From contig JARLHI010000054.1 of assembly GCA_031292355.1 (NCBI GenBank), forward strand, positions 372,001 to 436,000: 64,000 nt of DNA, given 5' to 3'. Of the stretch, positions 27,038 through 35,451 are shown piece by piece. Positions within the stretch are counted from its first letter, which is position 1. Every line of letters begins with the position of its first letter. Position numbers and translations under genes: made by a program. The stretch is from Candidatus Obscuribacterales bacterium. Lineage in GTDB: Bacteria; Cyanobacteriota; Vampirovibrionia; Obscuribacterales; Obscuribacteraceae. The notes beneath the pieces were generated by a model. The model saw only the letters and a program-made list of their open reading frames with translations, was not told the DNA's origin and did no database searches.

Positions 27038-28447
27038 TTAGCGGCTCTCCATGAGATCAACCGTGTGAGTCAAAAGAGCTTTCTTATCGATACCGAGCTG
27101 CGCCAACACATTATTTGGATGATTACTGATAGCAATCAAAGCAAGTAAAACATGCCCCGAATCGACGAACAAATCATCTCTGTCTTGCGTCATTTTCATC
27201 GCTTGAGACATCAAATTTTCAGCTTCGCTAGTAAACGGTCGTTGACGAAAAAGCACCAGAATGGTGTCCAACAATTTTGACAACACAGGCTTGATTTTTG
27301 GCTCAGAGACTTGATTTTGATGCATTTGACGCACCACTCCCACAGCTTTCTCATAATCGACACCAGATTTTTCCAGTGCTTGTTTGGCCAATCCATTCTG
27401 CAAAATCAATCCGCAAAGAACGTGCTCCACACCAGTGCGTTTATGATTGAGTTTACGAGCTTCTTCATTTGCAAACACTAAAGTCGCCAGAACATCCTCT
27501 GTTAGAGTTGGCTCTGCTCTCTTTAATACAGCCTGCTCAGACGATGTCTTTTTCAGAGCCGCTTCGAGCCTTTTCGTCAGCACGTCTAAATCAATTTCTA
27601 AATCTCGCAAAACTGCCATCGCCGCCGTATCTTGTTGCTTCAGCAAGGCAGACAGCAAATGCTCGGCAGCGACATAATTAGAGAATCGATTTTGCGCTTC
27701 ACTCCAAGCATTTTCCAAGGCCGCCTTTGCAGGAGCCGAATATTCGGACTTAGAAATTGCAGACTCGCTCTCGGATCGCTTTAGCAAAGACTCTCTTACA
27801 CCAGTCAAAGAAACGCCCGCTTCAACCAGCAATTTCTTCGCCACCGACTGCCTGTCAGAGCATAAGCCAGACAATATGTTAGCAGTATCAATTGATTCAG
27901 CCTTCAGTTGACGAGATTCTGACTTGGCTCTCTTCAAAGCGCGCATAGCACTTTGCGTAAAATTATCAGAGTGAGCGAAAGGTTCCAAACCATCATTGTT
28001 GAGAATTTCAGAGTTAGAGGCGATTTCATCGAGCAATCGGTTTTCAATAAAATTGAGTTCGAGATTCATCCCTGACAGAACGGCAACAACATCAGCGTCA
28101 TTTTGCCTGAGCAAACCAAGCAAAAGATGCTCAGTGTCAACAGTTTTTGAATGTAATTCTTTGGCCGCCAGCCAGGCCAGCTCCAAAACGTGCTGTGCCT
28201 GAGCCGTAAATGGAATCTCAATACGAGGCGGACACTGGCCAAAACCGACGATCCTTTCCACTTCATTACGAGCAACCGATATCGTTACGCCTACGGCATC
28301 TAATACCTCGACAGCCAGACCCGTTTGCTCACCAATCAACCCCAGCAAAAGCTCCGCCGTGCCCACACGGTCGTGGCCAAGGCGCACGGTCTCGTGCTGA
28401 GCGAGCATTATTACTTTGATTGCCGAACTAGAGTATTTTTCAAACAT
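27038..28447 (-). CDS. Protein made of six Clp_N half-repeats, no ATPase
   Basis: 469 residues consisting only of Clp N-terminal repeats. I count six units of about 62 residues (starting near residues 8, 83, 172, 238, 313 and 398), each with the pattern A...A...(H/N)..V..EHLL.GL......A...L...GV. That makes three complete Clp_N domains in tandem. The AAA+ modules of ClpC/ClpB are missing. Clp_N domains bind adaptors and substrates. A stand-alone array could be an adaptor or a decoy for the Clp protease. The gene opens a three-gene operon with the monooxygenase and hydrolase, its stop being directly followed by the next start. Confidence 0.88.
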   Translation of the reverse strand: MFEKYSSSAIKVIMLAQHETVRLGHDRVGTAELLLGLIGEQTGLAVEVLDAVGVTISVARNEVERIVGFGQCPPRIEIPFTAQAQHVLELAWLAAKELHSKTVDTEHLLLGLLRQNDADVVAVLSGMNLELNFIENRLLDEIASNSEILNNDGLEPFAHSDNFTQSAMRALKRAKSESRQLKAESIDTANILSGLCSDRQSVAKKLLVEAGVSLTGVRESLLKRSESESAISKSEYSAPAKAALENAWSEAQNRFSNYVAAEHLLSALLKQQDTAAMAVLRDLEIDLDVLTKRLEAALKKTSSEQAVLKRAEPTLTEDVLATLVFANEEARKLNHKRTGVEHVLCGLILQNGLAKQALEKSGVDYEKAVGVVRQMHQNQVSEPKIKPVLSKLLDTILVLFRQRPFTSEAENLMSQAMKMTQDRDDLFVDSGHVLLALIAISNHPNNVLAQLGIDKKALLTHTVDLMESR

Positions 28448-28461
28448 TACTAGCAGTATAA

Positions 28462-28493
28462 GAGAAAAGAGAGACCGGACTCACCGGTCTCTC
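28462..28493 (-). terminator. Rho-independent terminator of nrdAB
   Basis: On the minus strand a perfect 10-bp stem (GAGAGACCGG with CCGGTCTCTC, plus-strand 28469-28478 and 28484-28493) with a five-base loop is followed by TTTTCTCTTA. It lies 38 bases beyond the nrdB stop and separates nrdAB from the downstream Clp_N gene on the same strand. Confidence 0.88.
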
Positions 28494-28530
28494 CAATATA
28501 TCTCCAAACTCTCAATCCACCCGGCCGGTT

Positions 28531-29775
28531 TTAGTCCCAGGACAAAGCGCCGCCAGTTTGATAGTCAATTACTCTCGTTTCAAAGAAGTTTTTCTCTTTC
28601 TTTAAATCAATCATTTCGCTCATCCATGGGAATGGATTTTTAACGCCAGCATATTCTTCTGGCAAACCAATCTGACGCATCCGACGATTAGCAACAAAGC
28701 GCAAATATTCATGGAACATCTGGACGTTCAAACCAAGCACACCGCGCGGCATGGTGTCTGCAGCATAACGATATTCGAGCTCAACACCCTGCTTGATCAA
28801 ATCGGTGATTTCTTGCTGGAATTCAGGCGTCCACAAATGTGGATTTTCGTTTTTGATCTGATTGATCATATCGATACCGAAATTCAAGTGCATGGATTCA
28901 TCGCGCAAAATGTACTGGAATTGCTCGGATGCACCGGTCATTTTATTTTGACGACCAAAACTGAGCATCTGCACGAAACCAACATAAAAGAACAAGCCTT
29001 CCATGATCACGTAATAGCCAATCAAGTTACGCAAGAAACGTTTGTCAGTTTCCGGGGTGCCAGTATTGAAATTAGGGTCGGCTAATTCTTGAGTGAACTG
29101 CAATTGGAATGCGTCTTTGTCGTGAATGCAATCGACTTCGCGGTACATATTGAAGATTTCGCCTTCATCCAATCCAAGGCTTTCTACAACATACTGATAA
29201 GCATGGGTATGCACAGCTTCTTCAAAAGCCTGGCGCAGCAGATATTGCCGACATTCTGGGTTAGTGATGTGGCGATAAATAGCAAGAACCAGATTGTTCG
29301 CGACAAGCGAATCAGCAGTAGAGAAGAATCCAAGGTTGCGCTTGATGATTGTTCTTTCGTCTTCAGTTAGACCTTTTGGATCCTTCCACAAAGCAATGTC
29401 GCGATTCATGCTGATTTCTTGCGGCATCCAGTGATTGGCGCAACCATCGAGATATTTCTGCCAGGCCCATTCGTATTTGAATGGGACAAGTTGATTTAAA
29501 TCGGCGTGGCAATTAATGATGCGCTTATCGTCAACGCGAATACGACCGGCAGCAAAAGCAATTTCTTCAACTCCAGTCAAATTGACCACTCCTTCGCTCG
29601 CTAAGCTAGCTTGCGGCGCAACAGGCGAAGCAGCAACTGCAGCAGCTGGAAACAAAGATGGCGTCGTGGCTGGCGCTGGCGGTGCCGATGCCACTATCGG
29701 CGAAGGCGCAGCGCCTTGCATCTTCTTAGCAGGTTCTGCTGCCGTTTCGGGACTAAAATCATCAAAAGTCAGCAT
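28531..29775 (-). CDS. nrdB: Ribonucleotide reductase class I, beta subunit
   Basis: 414 residues. The ferritin-like core starts near residue 80 ([23 protein letters not shown]). Iron ligands and the radical site appear in [30 protein letters not shown] (Glu, His and the tyrosine at the expected place), and the late [13 protein letters not shown]. NrdB generates the tyrosyl or metal radical needed by NrdA. The first 70 or so residues, rich in Ala, Pro and Val, are an added low-complexity region absent from most NrdB proteins. It is 54 bases downstream of nrdA in the same transcript, which is governed by a cobalamin riboswitch. Confidence 0.96.
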   Translation of the reverse strand: MLTFDDFSPETAAEPAKKMQGAAPSPIVASAPPAPATTPSLFPAAAVAASPVAPQASLASEGVVNLTGVEEIAFAAGRIRVDDKRIINCHADLNQLVPFKYEWAWQKYLDGCANHWMPQEISMNRDIALWKDPKGLTEDERTIIKRNLGFFSTADSLVANNLVLAIYRHITNPECRQYLLRQAFEEAVHTHAYQYVVESLGLDEGEIFNMYREVDCIHDKDAFQLQFTQELADPNFNTGTPETDKRFLRNLIGYYVIMEGLFFYVGFVQMLSFGRQNKMTGASEQFQYILRDESMHLNFGIDMINQIKNENPHLWTPEFQQEITDLIKQGVELEYRYAADTMPRGVLGLNVQMFHEYLRFVANRRMRQIGLPEEYAGVKNPFPWMSEMIDLKKEKNFFETRVIDYQTGGALSWD

Positions 29776-29829
29776 TAATAGCTCTCCATTCTAAATTATT
29801 GGGTTTGAAAAATTGACGATCTCAGCGCC

Positions 29830-32715
29830 TTACTGGCAGGACTCACATTCAGGATCGGTAATCAAACAAGCTTTACCGGTAAGTTCCAGTCCAGCTTCAG
29901 CATCGACAGTTTTATTGCTGCCGTAGCTAGCGCTGTGACTCGATGTTTGACCGATACCACTACCTGCTGTTTGGGCACTGCTGGTGACGGCATTCAAAAC
30001 ACCAGTATTAGTGGTTGATTTTTCCGCTGACGTAGCACTTGCTGTGCGCAGGTAATAGGTTGTTTTCAAACCTTTGGTCCAGGCGCGCTTGTACATTTCG
30101 TCAAGCTTCTTGCCACTTGGTTCAGCCATATAGAGGTTCAAACTTTGCGCCTGGTCAATCCATTTTTGACGACGAGCAGCAGCTTCGATGAGCCAGCTGG
30201 AATCGACTTCAAAAGCAGTTGCATAGAGCTCTTTGAGATCAGCTGGAATGCGCTCGATTGGCAACACAGAACCTTCAAAGTATTTGAGGTCGTGCACCAT
30301 CACTTCATCCCAGAGACCACGTTCTTTCAAATCTCTAACAAGATAATCGTTCAATACGGTGAAGTCACCAGAGAGATTCGACTTGACGAAAAGATTCTGG
30401 AAAGTTGGTTCAATCGATTGACTAACGCCAACGATGTTTGAAATGGTGGCAGTTGGAGCAATAGCCAGGCAATTGGAATTACGCATGCCATTTACTTTGA
30501 TGCTTTCACGCACCTTGGTCCAGTCCAGACGGCCGCCGCGTTTGATGTTGATTGGCAAACCGCGTTCTTCAACAAGAAGCTCGAGACTGTCTTGCGGCAA
30601 GATGCCCTTGTCCCACAATGAGCCTTTGAAGCTCTTATAAGCACCGCGCTCTTGCGCCAGTTCAGAACTACCCAGAATAGCAAAGAAGCTGATTGCTTCT
30701 TGACTGTAGTCAGCGAAATCGACGGCAGCAACGGAGGCATAAGGAATCTTCAAGGTAAGCAATGCGTCCTGGAAGCCCATTAAACCAAGACCCACAGGGC
30801 GATGTTGCAAATTACTGACTCTTGCTTTGGCGACGCTGTAATAGTTGATATCAATTACGTTGTCGAGCATGCGCATGGCTGTTTTGCAGGTGCGAGCCAG
30901 TTTCTCAAGATCCAAATCACCATCTTTGATATGAGCAACTAGATTAATTGAACCCAGATTGCAGACTGCGGTTTCTTTGTCTGATGTGTTCAGTGTGATT
31001 TCAGTACAGAGATTCGATGAATGAACGACACCAACATGTTGTTGAGGACTGCGTAGATTGCATGGATCTTTGAAGGTCATCCAAGGATGTCCCGTTTCAA
31101 AGAGCATCGAAAGCATTTTGCGCCAGATTGAAACGGCAGGTACGGTTTTGGTCAGTTTCAATTCGCCAGAGCGAGCTTTTGCTTCATAAGCTTCATAAGC
31201 AGCTTTGAATTTCTTGCCGAACAAATCATGCAAATCAGGCACTTCATCAGGACTGAACAATGTCCAGTCACCGTTGCCCAATACTCTTTCCATGAACAAA
31301 TCTGGAATCCAGTTGGCTGAATTCATATCGTGGCAACGTCTTCTATCGTCGCCCGTATTTTTGCGCAATTCTAGGAATTCTTCGATATCGATGTGCCAGG
31401 TTTCCAGATAACTGCAAACGGCACCTTGTCGCTTGCCACCTTGATTAACAGCAACAGCCGTATCATTGACCACTTTCAAGAAAGGCACAACGCCCTGACT
31501 CTTGCCATTGGTGCCTTTAATGTGCGCACCAAGTCCACGCACTGGAGTCCAGTCGTTGCCCAGCCCACCGCTGTACTTAGACAACAAAGCGTTTTCTTTA
31601 ATGGCATCATAGATACCGTTCAAATCGTCGCCCACAGTTGTGAGGAAGCAAGATGAAAGTTGTGGTCTTTGCGTTCCAGAATTAAACAGTGTTGGAGTGG
31701 AAGAGACGAAATCGAAACTAGACAGCAAATTATAGAATTCGATAGCCCGGTCTTCGCGATGCACTTCGTTGATAGACAATCCCATGGCCACCCGCATCCA
31801 GAATGCCTGAGTGAGCTCAATTCGATGCCCATCAACATGAAGCAAATAACGATCGAATAAAGTTTGCAAGCCTAAATATTGAAACTGGAGATCGCGGTCG
31901 GCGTTAATAGCCTTGCCGATTTTGACCAAATCGAATTCGAGTAATCGTGAGTCAATAAGACCGGCTTTGGCACCTTTGCGCAAATACTCCGGGAAGTATT
32001 CTTTATAGGCTTCACGCATTTCAGCGTGCGTTGTTGGTTTGCCGAGAACTTCCATACGCATTTGATCTAGGAGCAAACGAGCAGTGGCAAAAGAATAACC
32101 AGGGTCGTGTTCGATCAAAGCACGAGCACTAAATATCGTTGCTTTAAAAACTTCAGCAAGTGCCACGCCTTCATATAAATTGGCGACAGCGCCATCAAAG
32201 ATCTTATCGACCGAAACGGCATCACCAAGACCGGCGCAAGCTTCTTCGATGACATAACGCAAACGCGCATAATCAAGCGGCATCACCGAACCATCGGGAT
32301 TAGTAACGTTGAGACTAGGCACGACTGGCGAATCGGCAGAACCAGCGGCTCTTTCCTTGGTGCGCTTTTCGCGATACAACACATAGCAACGCGCAACTTC
32401 ATATTCGCCAGCGCGCATTAAAGCAATTTCCACTTGATCCTGAATGTGCTCGATGTGAAGAATGCCACCATCAGGCAAACGCTTTTGGAAAGTTTCAAAA
32501 ATCTGAGGAGTCAATCGCTGAACAATGTCGCGTACGCGCGAGCTTTCTGTGCCCGTTTCGCCTTCAATGGCGAGAAACGCCTTGGTCATGGCGACAGCAA
32601 TTCTGTTCTGATCGAAGTCCATGACGGCGCCATCACGACGCAGTACTTTCCATGGAGAACTGCTATCAGTTATTGCTTGAACATCTGATGTTTTTGTAGC
32701 GATTGCTTGGCTCAT
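29830..32715 (-). CDS. nrdA: Ribonucleoside-diphosphate reductase class I, alpha subunit
   Basis: 961 residues from ATG 32715, chosen because GGAG lies 6 bases upstream; a TTG seven codons earlier has no site. An ATP-cone (WKVLRRDGAVMDFDQNRIAVAM) comes first, with a second cone-like segment around residues 130-220. Catalytic residues are intact: Cys in LSSCFLTTV, the radical Cys and Glu in NLCTEITLN, the partner Cys in AVCNLGSINL, the radical-transfer tyrosines in TTYYLRTAS, and the redox pair in the C-terminal CESCQ. It reduces ribonucleotides to deoxyribonucleotides with NrdB. This class does not need B12, yet the gene sits behind a cobalamin riboswitch. Confidence 0.97.
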   Translation of the reverse strand: MSQAIATKTSDVQAITDSSSPWKVLRRDGAVMDFDQNRIAVAMTKAFLAIEGETGTESSRVRDIVQRLTPQIFETFQKRLPDGGILHIEHIQDQVEIALMRAGEYEVARCYVLYREKRTKERAAGSADSPVVPSLNVTNPDGSVMPLDYARLRYVIEEACAGLGDAVSVDKIFDGAVANLYEGVALAEVFKATIFSARALIEHDPGYSFATARLLLDQMRMEVLGKPTTHAEMREAYKEYFPEYLRKGAKAGLIDSRLLEFDLVKIGKAINADRDLQFQYLGLQTLFDRYLLHVDGHRIELTQAFWMRVAMGLSINEVHREDRAIEFYNLLSSFDFVSSTPTLFNSGTQRPQLSSCFLTTVGDDLNGIYDAIKENALLSKYSGGLGNDWTPVRGLGAHIKGTNGKSQGVVPFLKVVNDTAVAVNQGGKRQGAVCSYLETWHIDIEEFLELRKNTGDDRRRCHDMNSANWIPDLFMERVLGNGDWTLFSPDEVPDLHDLFGKKFKAAYEAYEAKARSGELKLTKTVPAVSIWRKMLSMLFETGHPWMTFKDPCNLRSPQQHVGVVHSSNLCTEITLNTSDKETAVCNLGSINLVAHIKDGDLDLEKLARTCKTAMRMLDNVIDINYYSVAKARVSNLQHRPVGLGLMGFQDALLTLKIPYASVAAVDFADYSQEAISFFAILGSSELAQERGAYKSFKGSLWDKGILPQDSLELLVEERGLPINIKRGGRLDWTKVRESIKVNGMRNSNCLAIAPTATISNIVGVSQSIEPTFQNLFVKSNLSGDFTVLNDYLVRDLKERGLWDEVMVHDLKYFEGSVLPIERIPADLKELYATAFEVDSSWLIEAAARRQKWIDQAQSLNLYMAEPSGKKLDEMYKRAWTKGLKTTYYLRTASATSAEKSTTNTGVLNAVTSSAQTAGSGIGQTSSHSASYGSNKTVDAEAGLELTGKACLITDPECESCQ

Positions 32716-32801
32716 TTGTGCTCCAGTTACGGTCAAGGTGTCTTTATATATGTTGAATAAACGGTTAGATCAGAATTAGCCAGAGGCTCCTGCAGCGGGA
32801 C

Positions 32802-32829
32802 GAAAAAGCCCCTTGGTAAAGACCAAGAG
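32802..32829 (-). terminator. Riboswitch-controlled intrinsic terminator upstream of nrdA
   Basis: On the minus strand an 8-bp stem (CCTCTTGG with CCAAGGGG) with a six-base loop is followed by CTTTTT. It lies between the cobalamin aptamer and the nrdA start, about 90 bases before the ATG. This is where a B12-bound riboswitch would stop transcription. Confidence 0.85.
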
Positions 32830-32859
32830 GAAATTATCTGGCCGCAAGGCTGAAAGCTT

Positions 32860-33035
32860 TGCTTGAAGATTTATCCTCTTTGCCTCGAAGAGGTGGACAT
32901 CGAATGCACTCAGGTGGGTAGTCTGGCTCTCAAATTTCTGAATCTTCAAAAATCTGATTACAGTTGCGGGACAGCGGTGGTCTTTCACCACACTTCCCCC
33001 ACCGAATCGACAAGCTAATTGCCAGTCATTACTTC
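32860..33035 (-). promoter_or_regulatory. Cobalamin (B12) riboswitch upstream of nrdAB
   Basis: The minus strand carries the main conserved blocks of the cobalamin aptamer in order: GGGGAAG, GGTGAAAGACCACC, the near-invariant GCTGTCCCGCAACTGTAA (32975-32958), and after a variable stem the B12-box-like GCCAGACTACCCACC (32927-32913). A stable hairpin (CCTCTTCGAGG region, about 32878-32895) follows. An intrinsic terminator stands 30 bases downstream. The edges given are approximate. Riboswitches of this family shut down the gene when adenosyl- or methylcobalamin is bound. The target is the class I reductase, as known in Streptomyces, which suggests that a B12-dependent class II reductase exists elsewhere in the genome. 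Confidence 0.92.
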
Positions 33036-33252
33036 TTCTTATTTTCTTTCTGCTATATATGATTATTCGATTGAAATAAAAGCGAATAACATATCCAAAA
33101 TTGACAGAAAGAATATACAGACGCAAGTAAACTCGCTCGCTTTGCCGATCCCTGTCTTTGCTGAATGCTCAGCTAACTTTGCAGCAACTCCTTATCGCGT
33201 TTTGATGTAAACGAAGTTAACACTTGCGTTCGATCAACACAAGAGCGATCTG

Positions 33253-33411
33253 ATGCGAATTAATCAAGCAAAAAATTTATCGCCAGAAGTGCACGGTTTG
33301 AGCCAGGTTAGAAAAGCAATAACCAATCCAGCACTTGATTCCGAGATACGCAAAAAGTATATCTTCGCTATAGAATCAGCACCGCATATACAACCATGTT
33401 GTAGTAGATGA
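33253..33411 (+). CDS. Possible small protein (52 codons), unsupported
   Basis: This lies in the 560-base stretch between the riboswitch and the OsmC gene. An ATG with AGAG about 8 bases upstream opens a frame of 52 codons with a normal-looking mix of residues (start MRINQAKNLSPEVHGLSQVR, end IQPCCSR). I see no family or terminator, and chance is a fair alternative. The rest of the stretch (33036-33252 and 33412-33599) is AT-rich. It probably holds the promoters of the nrdAB leader and of the OsmC gene, but I see no other gene or RNA. Confidence 0.25.
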   Translation: MRINQAKNLSPEVHGLSQVRKAITNPALDSEIRKKYIFAIESAPHIQPCCSR

Positions 33412-33599
33412 CGAAGCAAATCTGACTCTGCACAGCTCGTTTTATTACAAGCTTCTATTCTAAAAAAGATTAGCAATAGTGAATGTTTGCGCGATCTAAA
33501 CAACTTAGCCTTTAAGAGGTTGTTAGACTAAATAGCAGTTAACTGAAAGAGTAATTACGCAGCCCCAGGTCATCGTTTGGGGATGGAGGAAAGTCAGAA

Positions 33600-34016
33600 A
33601 TGTCACAGGTACTGGTTCAAAATAACGACACGGCGCATTACAAGCAAGCAATCAAAGCTGCCAGCCATTCATTTACAGCTGACGTGCCCAAAGATAAAGG
33701 TGGAGAAGAAACTGGTCCAAACCCTCATGAGCTTCTGCTGGGAGCGCTTGGAGCGTGCACATCCATCACATTGCAGATGTATGCCAAAAAGAAAGAATGG
33801 GATTTGAAAAACGTTTCAGTGGCGCTTAGCGAAGAAGAAGTAGAAGATCCAGCGAATGCCGGTAAAAAAATGACCAAAATTACTCGCGACATCACAGTTG
33901 CAGGCAATCTCACCGACGAGCAGGTGGAATCGCTGAAAGCTATTGCCGACAAATGTCCGATTCACAAAATTTTGCAGGGCGCCAAGACCATCGAAACCGC
34001 TATCAGCAAAAACTAG
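33600..34016 (+). CDS. OsmC family peroxiredoxin-like protein
   Basis: 138 residues, normal length for OsmC/Ohr. The N-terminal strands lead to the helix with the first cysteine in HELLLGALGACTSITLQMYAKKK. The second cysteine is in the C-terminal ADKCPIHKILQGA. These two cysteines reduce organic hydroperoxides. ISDEEV-type helix and a T/R-rich strand lie between them. GGAGGAAAG before the ATG is a strong ribosome-binding site. It stands alone, convergent with birA. Confidence 0.95.
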   Translation: MSQVLVQNNDTAHYKQAIKAASHSFTADVPKDKGGEETGPNPHELLLGALGACTSITLQMYAKKKEWDLKNVSVALSEEEVEDPANAGKKMTKITRDITVAGNLTDEQVESLKAIADKCPIHKILQGAKTIETAISKN

Positions 34017-34030
34017 CGATATCGGTAGTT

Positions 34031-34849
34031 TTAGCAATAAGCGCCATCATGCCGGCGAATTTGAACCTCACCGGCATTGACTGCTTCTTCGTGTCCGTCA
34101 TCACATTGAATAATCAAGGCGCCAGAACTGTTGACGTCGTATGCGACACCTGAAATATTTCGCGCACCGGAAGTAGCAATGACGCGCTGTCCAAGCGTCA
34201 CTGTACGTTTGCGCCACTGATTTAAAATCACTTCGTCCTGACTTTGCAAAAGCGACTTGTAATGCTGTTCGAGCTTTTCGGCAATCGCACAAACCAGTTG
34301 ATTGCTGTCTATTTCCGCTCCAGCAATACGGTCTAGCGAATCCACACGCTCTTTTAAATCATCTTCAACTGTGCTCAAATCGAGAGCCACATTCAATCCT
34401 ATGCCGATTATCACATAAGCCGGTGCGCGGCCAGTCGTTTCAGCCAGAATGCCACCAATTTTGCGGCCGTCAAAAATAAGGTCGTTAACCCACTTCAAAC
34501 CAATTGAAACTCCAGCCACAGCATCGATTGCCTCGGCTACAGCCACTCCACAGGCCATTGTCAGCAAAGAAAGCTCATTGAGCGGACGCGTTTGCGGGCG
34601 CAAAATGATGCTCATATAAACGCCGGTATCTGGACGCGAAATCCACGTCCGGCCCAGGCGTCCCCGGCCTGCAGTTTGCTCGCGCGCCATGACGATTGCG
34701 CCTTCAGCTGGCATTGTTGCAGCAAGTTGCGCGGCTCGAGTATTGGTCGAGTCGATGCTATCCCAGAGCTCGTTGGGACAGCCTGAAACTCGACCAATAA
34801 AGGACGTTTCAAGATGCCTTTCAATCTGCTCGAGATTTAAAACAGCCAT
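34031..34849 (-). CDS. birA: Biotin--[acetyl-CoA-carboxylase] ligase
   Basis: 272 residues. The catalytic domain shows STNTRAAQLA, the biotinyl-AMP loop TAGRGRLGRTWIS, GVYMSIILRP, LKWVNDLIFDGRKIGGILAE and the IGIGLNVALD block. The C-terminal domain has the small SH3-like barrel (GQRVIATSGARNISGVAYDV). There is no N-terminal DNA-binding helix-turn-helix, so this is a ligase-only form that attaches biotin to the carboxylase carrier and does not repress. It is the last gene of a minus-strand operon with recJ and apt, 7 bases after apt. Confidence 0.95.
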   Translation of the reverse strand: MAVLNLEQIERHLETSFIGRVSGCPNELWDSIDSTNTRAAQLAATMPAEGAIVMAREQTAGRGRLGRTWISRPDTGVYMSIILRPQTRPLNELSLLTMACGVAVAEAIDAVAGVSIGLKWVNDLIFDGRKIGGILAETTGRAPAYVIIGIGLNVALDLSTVEDDLKERVDSLDRIAGAEIDSNQLVCAIAEKLEQHYKSLLQSQDEVILNQWRKRTVTLGQRVIATSGARNISGVAYDVNSSGALIIQCDDGHEEAVNAGEVQIRRHDGAYC

Positions 34850-34856
34850 CTAATTT

Positions 34857-35426
34857 TCAGTAATTGAGCAAGGCGAAAATGTCAGCGTCTTTAGGTAATT
34901 TGTTGCGACCGTGCAAGAACGACAACTCAATTAAAAAGCCAATACCGACGACATTGCCGCCAAGCTTTTTAAGCAGACTGTCAGCTGCACCAGCGGTACC
35001 ACCAGTAGCGAGCAAATCATCGATGATAACCACTCGATCGCCTTTTTCAACGGCGTCAGCATGCACTTCCACGCAGTCGGTACCGTACTCAAGGGTGTAT
35101 TCAAAACGTTCTACGGTATAAGGTAATTTGCCAGGTTTACGCACCGGCACAAAACCAACACCGATCTTATTAGCAATCGCTGGTCCCAGAATGAAGCCAC
35201 GAGCCTCGATTCCGGCAATATATTTTGGTTTCAATTCGCTGCATTTTTGAGCCAGCGCATCGAGGGCATAAGCAAAACTTGCTGGCTCTTTAAAGAGTGG
35301 CGTCAGATCCTTGAAAATAATTCCTGGTTTGGGAAAATCGACGATATCTCGAATGCTTTCTTTGAGCCAGTTTTCTTTTTCGGGCGAAAGTGGCAGTGTG
35401 ATTTGAGCCGTGGTTTGTGTATTCAT
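34857..35426 (-). CDS. apt: Adenine phosphoribosyltransferase
   Basis: 189 residues. Motifs: IRDIVDFPKPGIIFKDLTPLF at the N-terminus, YIAGIEARGFILGPAIA, the RKPGKLPY loop, and the PRPP-binding VVIIDDLLATGGTAGAA. It salvages adenine to AMP using PRPP. About 15 residues precede the usual start, and the ATG is the first available one. It sits 25 bases after recJ and 7 before birA, so the three genes form one transcript. recJ-apt is an order seen in other bacteria, where an apt-like protein follows recJ-type genes. Confidence 0.96.
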   Translation of the reverse strand: MNTQTTAQITLPLSPEKENWLKESIRDIVDFPKPGIIFKDLTPLFKEPASFAYALDALAQKCSELKPKYIAGIEARGFILGPAIANKIGVGFVPVRKPGKLPYTVERFEYTLEYGTDCVEVHADAVEKGDRVVIIDDLLATGGTAGAADSLLKKLGGNVVGIGFLIELSFLHGRNKLPKDADIFALLNY

Positions 35427-35451
35427 CGATTTAGCCTGCTCTCATTTTAAA

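Noticed and set aside
33019..33210. A 63-codon plus-strand frame near the riboswitch
   Set aside because: It overlaps the nrdA leader and lacks a ribosome-binding site.
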